64,000 bases of DNA from Embiotoca jacksoni (taxonomy: Eukaryota > Chordata > Actinopteri > Embiotocidae): contig JAKOON010000004.1 in NCBI GenBank assembly GCA_022577435.1, forward strand, positions 3,061,001-3,125,000, written 5' to 3'. A program made the translations under genes and the position numbers. This document shows positions 1 to 11,650 of the stretch, piece after piece; within the stretch, counting starts at the first letter, position 1, and each line of letters begins with the position of its first letter. Below the pieces are notes generated by a model, which had not been told where the DNA came from, did no database searches, and saw only the letters and a program-made list of their open reading frames with translations.

Positions 1-2452
1 GCTCAACAGTCTTTCAAAAAAGTGCAACCTTGCAGGGTGAGTTGTAATAGCAATTAAAAGGTCACATGCTCATTATAACTGAAGCCTGGAAATGTCATAA
101 TACACCCACACACACCCAGACCCTTATGTGACCAGAAGCTTTCACACTCAAGGCTTTCAAGTTATCTAGTTGATAAGAACACTTACCTAATAACTCCCTT
201 ACAAACCCACAGTTTTGTAAGGGAGTTATTATGCTGTTATGCTGAATTACAAGTATCCAATTAAAGCACGATATAAAGAAGGGCAAAGTTAAGTACTTGA
301 AGTCAGATGGGAGGGAGGAAATGTTGAGATGAGAACTTGGTAACTGTAATAATAGGTTAGCAGCAGCGTCGGCCGCCTCGTGACATGTTTTCAAATCTGC
401 TGCATTCTTGCTTGCGCTGAGTGAAATAGTTTCACTTCGCATTCATGAGTGAGACTTGACTTCCAGTAGCCTGTGTTCCCACTAAACCTCTGGCCCTGTG
501 TTCATAGAGCAGGCTGCCAGAACCCGAACCCCGTCTGGGACTCGCATTGCATCGTACTCGTGCAAAGCATTTCCGCTTTGTCTAAATAAATAGGAGGCTC
601 TCCACAACCGCCATCCACGCCGACCTGAGCTCTTCTGGGCGACCGGGAAGCTCTACGTTTGATATCTTACTGGCATCAGGAAGCTAATTTCCTTTCTTTG
701 TGTTTTGAAACAAGGGCTGGAAGTGGTAAGGTAGCGTAGCATCACACCCACACAAAGGAACTTGCACTCCGGGAGATGTCCGCACGCTGGAAAGGCAGGT
801 GTACTCGCGCGACTCAAAATGTTGCGACTACACCTCCCTCGCAGTCGACTGATGACGTCACCGCCCCCTGGACATGTCCCTCCTTTGACCTGTCCTGGAC
901 TTTATATTTCAATTCGAAACCTGTTTACAGCCGCAAAAAAAAACCCGTTTGACCTCGTTGCTTCGCTGAACCAAGAGGGACGCTCATTTCACATCGTAAT
1001 TAGCTCTTAGAGACGGAGTGGATCAGTCACTACTGACCGTTAACCATTTTACATTTACTTCTGTCTTCTAACCTCAGATTAAAAAAACTACAAACAAACT
1101 ACTAACAAGACCAGCTTATTAACCTCCCAGCACTTCATCTTGTGCTGTGCCTACCTTTTTAGGAAATTTTTTAACTAAAGCGCTTTGTGCATCTAACACT
1201 ATCTTTTATTATCTTTTTTTTTTTTTTTTTTTTTAGATGATGGTGATCTGTGTCTTATCATGTACTGTAAAATCAAAAAACACTACCACTCATTATGAGC
1301 ATTTCAAATCACCTGCGCTTTCTGTCTTTGCATTTCATATCTTACACAATGTGTAGAAATCATGAAGTTCTGTCATTTTAGATGTCTTTTGTTTCTTTGT
1401 ATGGTTATTAATATTATTAATTAATGGTTTTTTTGTGTGCTAATTACATTTTTAATTGAATTTTTTTTTTGTTAATTGATTTTTGTATCAGTTTTACAAA
1501 TTTATCACTAAAATATTCTCATTCAAATGATGTACGTTTAATTCTAATATCTGTATCACACTACATAAAGTAATTTCTAATTCAAATTTGAACATGTTTT
1601 GCTTGTTTCTATTCACATAATTACCTAATTGTGTTAAGCTTCCTCCCTTAAATGACGAATAAATAGAGACATTTCATCAGCAGCTGATTATCTCTTGATG
1701 TCTTCATTGTGGCAGTCGCATGACAGTCTGCCATTAAATTAAGATTACACGGTTTGTTGCTTATCCGAGCAACGTGCACACTCCCCCCGTGGATTCACAA
1801 GTCTTCCAGTCACATGCGGAGCGCCTTGACCTTTGACCCCGCCCGCCTTCCCTCTTGCCCTCCATTCCTCACCTGACGCGGTCACTGGCCCGTCCTTCTT
1901 CACGCCACGCAGCGGCAGAAACACTGTGCAACCATCCGCTCCCCCAAACGGAGCCGGTTTATCTACGATATTCATACATTTATGCAACCATTTCACAATT
2001 TTGCATCCTGTCAGCTGCTGCGTGGTCTCGTGGGTTTTAAGAATTTTTGGGCCAAAGTTTGAGTGTTTATGCTGAAGTCAGCGAGTCCATGTGTGAATAA
2101 TATCATTACACTTGGTGTTTTTTTTTTGTTTTGTCTGAAGTCATGGGTCATTGCCCCCCCCCGCCTCCCTCCAGGCACAAGGGTCAGGAGTCGTCGTCGT
2201 CATTAAAAGAAAAAGTACATTTTCACTCTAAAGATCCTATTTTGATGACATTACGTTTCACCACTATCTCACAAGAACAAGTTATTAATCATTACAGATG
2301 GCTGTCAAGGCCTTCATTAACTGATAGCGTTCTCTGAATGAAGGGCAAAGGTCAACCATTTCATTTTGAGAAGAAGAACCAGATAAGGGTCACACAATTA
2401 CATTATCAGTATTGTGTGCGTCTTTCTAATTAAGTGCTCTTTGTTGTTTCAG
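1..2452. other. mospd2 intronic or upstream sequence
   Basis: No exon could be supported in this stretch. It lies upstream of the first recognisable mospd2 exon and is most simply intron of that gene. It is AT-rich with a T-run near 1213-1234. A GC-richer patch at about 730-900 contains a perfect CRE palindrome at 853-860. The short open frames here have no protein-like features. Confidence 0.5.
853..860. promoter_or_regulatory. Perfect CRE palindrome (TGACGTCA)
   Basis: The 8-bp CREB/ATF consensus TGACGTCA is present exactly and is followed within a few bases by a GC-box-like CCGCCCC. The site sits in a locally CpG-richer patch of otherwise AT-rich DNA. Whether it drives an internal mospd2 promoter or another transcript is unknown. 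Confidence 0.4.
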
Positions 2453-5400
2453 GTGAACTTCCTGGAAGACAGTTTGAGGTCAGAGGACAACGATAAAGGA
2501 GACACAAATGGGCGGACCAAAGGAGCCAGGAAGCCGCTCACCACCTTCAGAGGCCCTCTGCTCGACGTTAGGTCGGTCATACTGCTCAAGCGCTTGTCCG
2601 TCTTGTCATTAGTCTATATGTTTGTACTTGCCCTTATTGATCTTCATGGTTTCATTGCAGTTAGTAAAGTTGTTCGGACACTGGAGTTCCCACAACCTTT
2701 TTAGTGCAATTTCTAGTAATGGGCAGATGAGCTCTACACTTCCTTTGTCTGCTGTTGTAGCCGTTCTTGTGGCCTTGGGTGTGGCAACGTCGGCCTGTCC
2801 GTTGGTTGACAGCTTCGGTCCAGACTGTGACATCTAAACAGCCACCTAATGGATTTCCAGGAATTACACACATTCATGGTCTCCAGAAGATGAATCCTAC
2901 ATACTTAGGTGATCCCTTCTTTTTTCTCTGGCACCAACAGCAGGTGGACATTTTTGTTTTTTTTGTAAAATGTCTTGAGAGCTATCGGATGCATTGCCAT
3001 GAAATTTTGTACAGACTTTCATGGTGCCCAGAGCATTAATCTGAACGGCTTTTCATTTAGTGCTACCAAAAGGTATTAATCTAGTGCCACTAATTGCAAT
3101 CCCATCAGCCTCAGCTGTACTTAGTGTTTCGTGCCAGTGATGTTCACATGTTGACCATCGATGTCTGAGCACCTCCTGTCTGATCTCGAGTACAGTCAGA
3201 GAGCCGTTTGATATTTCGGGGGCTTTCACACTTGTATTTGGGGACCATTTCATGCTCACATTGACTTTTTACAAACAAACCCAGAGGAGGAACCATGAAG
3301 TCATGCAGACTGACAAGTAACTGATGGACTGAAGAGCTTCGGAGACTGTCATTCTGCATCATCATATTCTGGTGACTGCCAGCAGGTCATTCAGCACTTA
3401 GATGTTTCTTATGTGTAAATATAGAATAGGTATTTAGGTTATTAGTATTACGTGTCTGAGGGGGCCACTACTGTGGTGCAGTGTTGCTCTGTTAGCCACA
3501 TTAAATGGACTCAATGAGCCGCTAAATTACACTTGACTAGGACAGAATATTTACTCAGTGTACTTTTACCCTCCTTCTTTGTCTGACCAGGGGAAGCCCC
3601 GACACTCACGCGCTGATATGCCTGCCTGTTTCTATGGCTACCAAATTATTTGCATAAATACATACGTCACTTAAACCATGCTGCTTTTTCTTCACGATCA
3701 GCAGATGTTTTTTTGTTTAGCTTTTGAAATCATGCCAGACTCCCACATCTACTATCATCAACCAAACCGCACCAGACTACGCTGGAAACTGGACTAAAAC
3801 CATCTATTCAAATGATTCCACTAAAATGAAAGTTTGTTCAGGGGCTTTACACTATTTCCCATCTCAATAAATGTACACTCAGCTGCGAGCTTGTTAGGTA
3901 CACCTGGCTAAAAGAGCAGAAACTGAACATTATAATGTTCATAAAGGTGTGATTTATTCCTGAATTGTTGTCAGAGACTGTCTTACTTTTAGTCAGGTAT
4001 AACTGAGAAACTGAGTGGATATTGTGCTAAAGGAGGAAAACAAAAATACATTTATGTGATTGTCTTGTACGTATTGGCAGAAATGTTGTTTTCACATATT
4101 GACTCAAAGCCTAAAGCCATTATTGACGTGTTTGCACCTTTCTATCCCCATCGATCTTTCACACGTGCAGGAATTAGGGATGCTTCCGGTCAATTATTCA
4201 TCGAGTAGAAATGAGTTGGTGTTCATTCATTCAGGGTACCGCACTAAATAGTGATAAACACTGGCCAATGATCAACTAGCTTCTAGAAAGGAGGACTTGT
4301 CACGTCTTCCACATGTCGTCAAACACATTATGCATTTCAATTGGACCTTAACTCGATTGCAAATGTCTTGTTGTTGACTCCAAAAGCAGTGTATTGCAAA
4401 GTAGTACAGCAATCACAGAGTGATCTGGTCGGTCCTTTGGTAAAAGTATTTACCCAGTGTGAATGATATTACTTCTTATTTTCATGAATAATGTCAGCCA
4501 AGTTCAGTTTTTACTGAGTAACAGCTTTGATGTTTTTTGGATTTTGACAGCTCCGGGCTGTGAATTATAGTGATAAACAGATTTAAATGAGCCCTAAATG
4601 CAATTCTGTTTTTAGAGCTGGGTTAGCCATAATTCGAGTCTGGGGGCTTTAGAGGAGAGTGGGGGTCTTTGATCTTGGGTTTGCCAAAGGTTTCCAGAGC
4701 CCGAAGACTCACTGTGAGCTCAAGCGAGTGCCTGACTCCACAGCTGGGAAAGGAAAACACAAGGACATGAAAAAGAAAATAAAGGCTTTGTTGTTGGCAG
4801 TTCTAGTCCGTGAAACATAGCCAAGCTGCATCAATGAGAAGCTTCATACGAAGCAGATAATCCATTTACCAGTTTCTTTTTGGCAAAGTTTGTATCCCCA
4901 GTGTAATAAGTGTTCGCTGTACACTTAGATCGAATTCATCAAATCACATGCTATCACGGCCAAGTTGGTTAGAAGGTAATTGGGTGCTTACCAACGACAA
5001 GCGGAGCTAAACGCCTCATGCTTAGACCTTAAGCCACAGATTCGCTTTGGCTCTGGAATATATATGGGTCTGTCCTGCCTGGAGTACAACTGGAATTCAA
5101 TTGTATGTTTCTACTGTAAGCACATGTAAACTAAATGTCCTCTGTTCTCCTTTGAAACAAAGTCAGAAACCAAAATACGGAAGGAGGCGCTTTGCAGTAT
5201 TCGCGTTGCTTTGTACTTGTAGTTTTACCGTAGGACTCCACAACACGTCACCAAACTTTCACAGGGGAAGAGGAGCACGGACGACGTTTGTTTTTAGGTC
5301 AGACATCTAGCAAACTAGTCCCCTCCAACTCATGAAACATCGTGTTTACATCGCTTACATAATTCCATGCAGATGCAGGTGTCTGCCTGTTTACCTTTTC

Positions 5401-8400
5401 TCTCGTGTGCCCTGCCACAGCTCAGCCGGCCGGCTGCTGATGTTTTCCCAAAGGCCTTTTTCCTCCTGATAGTAAAACTATTAACCGTGACTCAAAGAAG
5501 TGCGGGAGAGTTTCACCTGCAGTCTTTTGTGAAAGCCTTTGTGGCGTGTTTTCGTAGGCAAATGAAAAATAAATGGTGGTAAACAATACGAACGCATGAA
5601 TCCTGTTTTTGAAAGTGTGCTTTTTATGGTGTTGAGCTGCAATATATTGCTCGCAACAACATTGTCCTTCAGGGAAGACGTGATGCGTTGCAAGACAAAG
5701 CTACACAGACAGCAACAAGCAGGAATTGTAGATGCCCAGTCCGTGTTGATAAGAAACTTACGAGAGAAATAACGAAGCATGTTGTGAAGCAAACGGAAAC
5801 CCTGGTAGCATATTTTTGAGAGCGCAGCCTCTGATTTCCACTCAGACGGCCTTCTAGTGTAGTAATGTCACACGGTGAGTTTCTGTCTCTTCAGCCCCGC
5901 AGAGGAGCTCAGCTTCGGTTTTGGAGAGACGGAGAGGAAAAGCCTCATCATCCTGAGCAACGGGACCAAAAATAAGGTGGCCTTCAAGGTGAGTCCGAAC
6001 CAGCTCGCGTGCTTAATCCTGTGAACGTGGCATGAGTTTGAAAGAAGAAGAAAAAAAGAGGGGTTTTTTTTGCGATTGATTAATTAATCTGTTAGTCGAT
6101 CAACAGAAAACAAATTTGGCAAATGATTAGTCTGCTTTGTCATTTGTTGGGTGCACAACTAACTTAAGCTTTCCAGATGTGAAAATGTACTGCTTTTTGC
6201 TCTTTTGAATAATTGAAAATTAACTATATTCTGGTTTTAGACTATCAGTCAGACAAAACGACCTCAATGAAGGCGTCAACATGAGCGTTGGGGAATTGTG
6301 ATTTTCTGTTTTTTTTTCCTTTTGGTCTAACCTTTTATACTCTTAACAATTTCATTTATTTACAAGAATATATGATTTATTAATTTGTGTGTCCGCAGGT
6401 ACGGACCACAGCACCTGAGAAGTACAGAGTGAAGCCCAGCAGCAGCTACTGTGAACCCGGAGCTTCAGTCGACATCGTGGTGTCCTTACACGGAGGTACT
6501 GCACTTAAGCTCTGCACTCTACTCACAGCAGATGTTTCCCAACGCTGAACCTCTAGAAATATCAAATGGTTCCCGTCTGTTACCTTTCCCAAAGTGCAGG
6601 CAAACACTTTTTCTTTTCCTGACATGCATATTTCAAGAGTGATAAAAGAATCATCTCCTCAAAACAAACCATCAGACAACTTGACAGTGCTGCATGAGTT
6701 GAGACATTTTGTGGCCTTCAAGCGCTGAAATGTCAGCAGGAGGTTATGATGTGCTGAACATAGCGCTGAAGAATCAGCGCAGCCTATTTTAGGGTTGCTT
6801 TTTTTTTTTTTTTTTTTTTTTCCTGGCTTTTATGCTGCGGTGTGCGTGTGTGTGTGTGTGTGTATGTGTGTGTGTTTTTCACAATGCTGTCCCGTCTAAC
6901 ACTGAGTCCTTTGAACATAGCCTCTCTGTTACTGTGTTTAAACCAAGTCAGTCAGTTAGCTTTTTTTTTTTTTTTTTTTTTCGTTGTCGATTTAAACAAC
7001 AGTCTAAATCATTTATTCACATGTTCTGTAAAACATCCCATCGTCCTGCTTCTATGTGTCAGGATTTCAAGCGATATTGGTTTACAAAAATGTGTCTTTC
7101 CATTGAGGATTTAAGAGCCATAAACTGCAACAAGAATTTAGTCCTAATTGTATTTGCTTGCATTAATTCTTGGGTAAAACGATGGCCTGGACGGGTTTGT
7201 TGCAGGTTCCCAGGCTTCTCCGCAGGACCGATTTTTGATCATGGCTGCCGAGATGGACAATGTTGGATTTCAAGAATTTGCACAGTTCTGGAAAGAAGTA
7301 TTAAAAACTAAGATCATGGAGCACAGGTAAGTGTGTTTGCACAGGTCTTCATTAGAGAACACCAGCGGACCTGTAGGCTGCATATCTTCCTCCGGATAAG
7401 CGCCGCTAATTAGATGGGTGTCTTTCTTCCAGATTGCGCTGTCATGTCCTGGAGAGCAGTAAAGCAGCGGTGAGTCCTCTCAGGGACGGCCCGATGGAGA
7501 CAGTCAGCGACGGGCAGCAGGAGTTAAACACAGCGGTGAGTTCTGCTGGAAGAGAAGCTTCAACCTACTTGTTTTCTTTAAATATTTGTTTCATTGAGAT
7601 CCTTTTTGATCTTGTCGAGTTCCATCGTTGTTTTAAAAACACTTTACAGTTCAACATAACTGCATGAATTGGATTATTAATAATCTCTTAAGAGAGCAAC
7701 AGCTCTGAAACTAATAAAGATGTTATGAGCAACGTGATGGTACATTTATATATTGTTCATGTCAGTAACTATCAAGTGTAGGTTGAATCTAGTGCAGCCA
7801 CCTGATTTATCACATTCATAAAGAAATAGTTTGATGTTTTGGGAACAATGTTTATTTGCTTTCTTTCATCAAGTTAGATGAAAAGATTGATATCACTCTT
7901 GACGCTTTGTTTAGTGTAATAACTGGAAATAGGCTCACGGTTAGCCTGGCTTGGTCTTTGCAGCACCTTGAAAGCTCACGAATTATAATTGTATTTGTTT
8001 GTTCATATTTTACAACAACTAAATGTATTTTTAAATATTTATAGTGCTGTTAGGTGCATTTTTTTTTTGAAGTGTAAGAGAACACCAGGCTTCCAGTATG
8101 CATGCTAAGATAAACTACTTGCCTCCCCGCTCCAGCTTCATTCATACAGTAAAGCACAGACATGAGGATGGTGTTAATTTTCATATCTATCTGTTTGCAA
8201 AACAAACAAAAAAAGACATGTTTCCATGACTTCTACTACCAGGGTGGATAAACCATGTTTCTGTGTCAGCAGCTCATGCGGATGATGGCCTGCAGCTCCC
8301 GGCTGGAGCAGAAGCTGAATACGTGTCTGTGGGTGCAGAAGGTTCTGATCGGGTTGGTGTTGATCCTCGCGCTGCTGAACCTGCTGTGTCTCTACCTGCT

Positions 8401-8425
8401 GGGCACATCCCAGCGGCCATCTTGA
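2453..8425 (+). CDS. mospd2: mospd2 (motile sperm domain-containing protein 2), 3' part, six coding exons
   Basis: Exons: 2453-2571, 5895-5988, 6399-6495, 7206-7326, 7433-7535, 8270-8425 (stop TGA 8423-8425). All introns are GT-AG and the phases join to 229 residues plus stop. MOSPD2 is an ER membrane protein whose MSP domain binds FFAT motifs of partner organelle proteins at membrane contact sites. The visible part holds an acidic linker, then the MSP domain, about residues 35-150 of this fragment. Its landmarks are FRGPLLDVSPAEELSFG, RTTAPEKYRVKPSS, GASVDIVVSLHGG and DRFLIMAAEM. A short coiled segment and a C-terminal hydrophobic anchor (VLIGLVLILALLNLLCLYLL) follow. The MSP core and C-terminal anchor match the human protein as I remember it. 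The N-terminal CRAL-TRIO exons must lie left of the window. The only close alternatives are MOSPD1/3, which lack this tail arrangement. Confidence 0.9.
2860..3090. repeat. Diverged dispersed teleost repeat, two tandem units
   Basis: Two related blocks occur in tandem. One contains CATTCATGGTCTCCAGAAGA followed by AGGTGATCCCTT. The other contains TTGCCATGAAATTTTGTACA followed by TTTCATGGTGCCCAGAG. I recognise the phrase order (CCATGAAATTTTGTACAGAC, ATTCATGGT-CCCAGA, GGTGATCCC) as a repeat common in fish genomes, from memory and without a family name. It lies inside a mospd2 intron. Confidence 0.55.
3871..3918. mobile_element. Remnant of a Tc1/mariner-like terminal repeat
   Basis: The stretch reads TGTACACTCAGCTGCGAGCT then TGTTAGGTACACCTGGC. 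This resembles the terminal repeat of a widespread fish Tc1-like element (TACACTCA...CCACTTTATTAGGTACACCTG, recalled from memory), with several mismatches in the middle. No transposase frame or second terminus is nearby, so it would be a dead fragment. Confidence 0.4.
6066..6350. repeat. Dispersed teleost repeat, copy 1 (TTAATC-rich family)
   Basis: The block begins with GATTAATTAATCTGTTAGTC and GATCAACAGAAAA. It continues through a TTCCAGATGTGAAAATGTAC segment, a GGTTTTAGACTATCAGTCAGA segment with ACAAAACGACC, GGGGAATTGTGA and TTTTGGTCTA. This order (TTAATCGATTA / TTCCAGCTTCTCAAATGTGA / GGACTGTTGGTCGGACAAAACAA / GGGAAATTGTGA / TTTTATAGACCAAA) is that of a dispersed fish repeat I recall. A second copy in the opposite orientation is at 40411-40752. 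It lies in a mospd2 intron and is strongly diverged. Confidence 0.65.
6841..6876. repeat. (TG)n microsatellite
   Basis: An almost pure TG dinucleotide array with single interruptions lies between two long T-runs (about 6798-6821 and 6961-6981) in a mospd2 intron. An open frame runs through it only because TG repeats lack stops. Confidence 0.9.
7820..8050. repeat. Diverged dispersed teleost repeat
   Basis: The order of phrases GATGTTTTGGGAACAATGTT, TATTTGCTTTCTTTCATCAA, GTTAGATGAAAAGATTGATA, TCACTCT, AACTGGAAATAGG, GTTAGCCTGGCTTGGTC and GAAAGCTCAC parallels a common fish repeat that I recall as GGGAAATACGCTTATTCGC / AGTTAGATGAGAAGATTGATACCACTCTC / GACTGGAAACAGG / AGCCTGGCTCTGTCC / AAAGCTCAC. 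It lies in the last mospd2 intron. Confidence 0.65.
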
Positions 8426-8818
8426 CCGGCCGCAGCATCCTCCGCCTGCATCTGACAACCGAGGGCACACAAGACGGGTCCGGCGGCGCCGGTGTCGACC
8501 ACCTAGGGGACGCTGCCCAAGCCCGTCCAACAGGCTGCGGTCAGGGAAAGGAGCAGGGCTGACTTTAACAACATGTGAGTTGATGTGGAGCTAATAATAT
8601 ATGAAGAGAGATTGTCTGTTTCCCAACACTTGACAAAGAAAGAAAAAACGTTCATAAAGTTTTTGAAATAGTCTTACATCAAGTCAGTGAAAATACTTGT
8701 GTATTTATTGCAGCAGTCTCAACATGTAGGGGGGAAAAAAAAAGAAAAAAAAAAAATCGTTATTTTTGTGAACATAATGTATAATTTTTTTTATATTATA
8801 TAAATCTACACAATATGA

Positions 8819-8824
8819 AATAAA
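8819..8824 (+). terminator. mospd2: mospd2 polyadenylation signal (AATAAA)
   Basis: A canonical AATAAA lies 394 bases after the mospd2 stop and is followed by a T-rich stretch suitable as a downstream element. A further AATAAA occurs near 8981-8990. Confidence 0.6.
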
Positions 8825-8849
8825 CCCGTTTTGTCAATTGATTTTATTT

Positions 8850-11070
8850 TAACATTTTTAATGCTTTTCTCGTCGTCAGGTCGGGCAAAGATTTAAAAGA
8901 AAAATAAATAGTAAACATGTGGCGCATTTATCTGGAGATGTAGATGTTTTAGTGGCCCTGTTATGCATAAATATTCACACTCTTTAATAAACCCTCATTA
9001 ACACAGAGCTGCCTAATTGAAAACATCGCAACACATGACCTAACTAAACTTCTGCACAATCTCACCAAGGAGCCACAAGAGATCTCCGTCTCCACTATCT
9101 CCTCAATTTGTTTTAATTACCCCAACAGTAAACGAAACTAAAAATACCAAAGCAATTACTGGCGAGTACAAGGACACGGCGCAACCCACTTGTAGCTTAG
9201 TGGGAAGCTGTGATATCTATAACAAGATCCGGCTCGGAGCAATCAGGACGCGAGCCGCCGGCCGCACAAGGACCGATCGCAGTGCGGCTGTTGGACGTGT
9301 GCACACGAGGGTCGCACGGCATTAACATTCGCAGTTTGTTCGCAGTAGGTGGCAGCCGCCCACATTTGAGGAATGATTAGAATACTTCTGGGAATAATGA
9401 GTAGAATAATCCCCCTCCTGATTAGAAACACTGGGCCGATCTGAAGCCAACAAAATGTTTGTTTCCCGAACATTCCCTGCATTGCTTGGTCTGTAACTCC
9501 TTCTATTTTGGTGGTGACCCTTCATATGGTTTCCTTCTATATCTTATTGTAAAGCCGCTCCATTAATAGCTGTTTGTAAAAGGAATTGGAGAGTTTTTAA
9601 GGAAGCGTGTAGCGCTGCATGTAAAACTCGCACTAAGAAATGCATTTTGCACTATTTGGGTAGAAAGTGCCGAGGCACTAAAAAAAAAAAAAGAAGATGG
9701 GGGGTTAATGGAGTGTGTGTCTCCGGGGAATAAAAGTAAAAGCCTTGGTATGACACATAGGTGGGTTGATTTTAAGTGCATCTGCGTGCCGCACAGTACT
9801 TTACTGAACCTCGGAAAATCGTTCAGATACACTACAAAGAGCAAAACGGCACACGGCCATCAGAAATGCCAAGATGACTGAAATGTACGACGGTTCAGGT
9901 GCTCGTGTGATTCCCAGACACCCTCGTCTCACCTGATTGTCCAGATGTCACTAATTACAGGCTGTATTACTACATTACTGTACGTGTTCCCCAGCGGCTG
10001 CACGACTCAGGAGCTCCTCCGCGGTATTGATTTTACATTAAACGCCGGTTAAATCGAAACTCGGTTTCGAGGCGGGCCCGGGCCCCCGGGGCACCCTGTG
10101 CAGCGTTTGAGGGGGATGATGATTTAGTTTGGGCGGCAAATTGGGACACGAGGATCAATGGAGAGTTAATGAATGCTGCGTTTAACAAGAGGGGAGCGGG
10201 TTACTGTTGCTTTTGTCACCGCGGAGGGGATGTTGATGTCCACATTGAACTGGTACCAGCCACTGGCCTTTTAATCACCTCGCTAAATGACCCATTGGAA
10301 TCAATATTCATAATACAGTGGTGGTAAACATTTCCAATACAAATGACATGCATAACCGCTATCTATTTCCCAGTAATGTTGTTCACTGTCACACCTACCC
10401 GTCTGTTCGACCCTTCTGATTGGCCGTATGCACTGACAAACACACAGGTCAGAGGTCAGGGAGCCCTTAAGGAGGGTTTTTTTTTTCCAGACATGGGGAA
10501 GGAGGGTCACGAGCCTACAGCACGCTAGGATTAAACATTACAAATGCCTTTCTCACACTTAAAGTTTTATGAGGAATTGAGCGAATAACTATTGAGAAAA
10601 TCAGGAAGAAGAAATAGTTCTGTTTTGGGTTTCGGCTTGCGGATTATTGTGAAATCGACCGGGACATTTTAAACACTCGATCCAAGCAATGGAAAGAAGA
10701 GATGACCTAAATCAAACCAAATGGGAGTCCCGACATTGTGTGGATCACGGCTCCATCTCGGTATCAGCGCCATCTCTCCTCCTGGTGTTGTTATGATAAG
10801 TAAAAGGGCACAAAAATAAAGTTAGACGCTAACAAACTACTGATTCTTCACTTAAACACAAACAAAGGCAGTCGGGGAGGAAAGTTTATAATACTGCGTC
10901 CTCCTTTTGGTTCTTCTTCATTGTCTTCTTTTTCTTTTGAATGATTCTCTGGAGAAACAGCTGACTTTTCATAGAATATATTGTGTAATATCTCAACACG
11001 CCCGATCACAAACCCACAAAACTGGATTCTTTTGTTTTTACAGTCAGCACAGAATGTGAAAGTTTTACAA
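8850..11070. other. Intergenic DNA between convergent mospd2 and asb9
   Basis: No exon was found. The part at about 9880-10350 is repeat-poor, carries several TAAT/ATTA cores and mixed composition, and looks like conserved non-coding DNA rather than neutral spacer. It includes the inverted repeat TCGAAAC-TCG-GTTTCGA near 10056-10072. The rest is AT-rich with short A-runs. Confidence 0.4.
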
Positions 11071-11075
11071 GGATG

Positions 11076-11081
11076 TTTATT
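11076..11081 (-). terminator. asb9: Candidate asb9 polyadenylation signal
   Basis: TTTATT on the + strand reads AATAAA on the - strand, about 570 bases past the asb9 stop. It is the first canonical hexamer I found downstream. A variant ATTAAA on the - strand also lies between, near 11147. Confidence 0.35.
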
Positions 11082-11650
11082 CACCGTCTGTCGGTAGAAA
11101 TATTTTCTACAGCCCATGTCTTAAATAGCCACATTACATCAGTATTTAATAATGCCTTACAAGTAAAAGCAACACATTTTTAAATCAAAAATCCAGCCTG
11201 AGAGAAGCATTTAAGACCATTTTGTTTAAAATAATCGGTACATTTGTTTGACTTTGTTGTGAGAATTACAAAACAGAAAATGCATTTACGTAACTGATCA
11301 TTACACAGATGTTATGTAATCCAGCCTCTGCAGCAACATTCACACAGGATTATTTGTGTAATGTTAAAAAAAAAAATAGTGATTCGATGGTTTCAATATA
11401 CAATATAAACCTCTCACTTAAAAATGTAATGATGTTGTTTTGAGACTTTTCAGTCTCTGTATGAGAGTCCAGACTGATCTTGAGAATCTGTTTGTTTCGA
11501 GGTTCGTCTCAAAGGGGAATTACAGTTCATCTTCACAACCTCAAAAATCATGACGTTCTCTCATCCCCCCCGCAAGATTATTCAACTCTGCCCCCTACTG
11601 ACCAAAACCTGTAAGGCTCAGCATTGTGAGGTTGAAGCTCTTGAGGATCT

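Noticed and set aside
6832..7311. 159-codon + strand open frame
   Set aside because: It runs through a TG array and a T-run, then the 7206-7326 mospd2 exon in the wrong frame.
8174..8530. 118-codon - strand open frame and a 99-codon + frame over the last mospd2 exon
   Set aside because: Both are shadows of the mospd2 terminal exon in other frames; the mospd2 frame ends in the expected membrane anchor.
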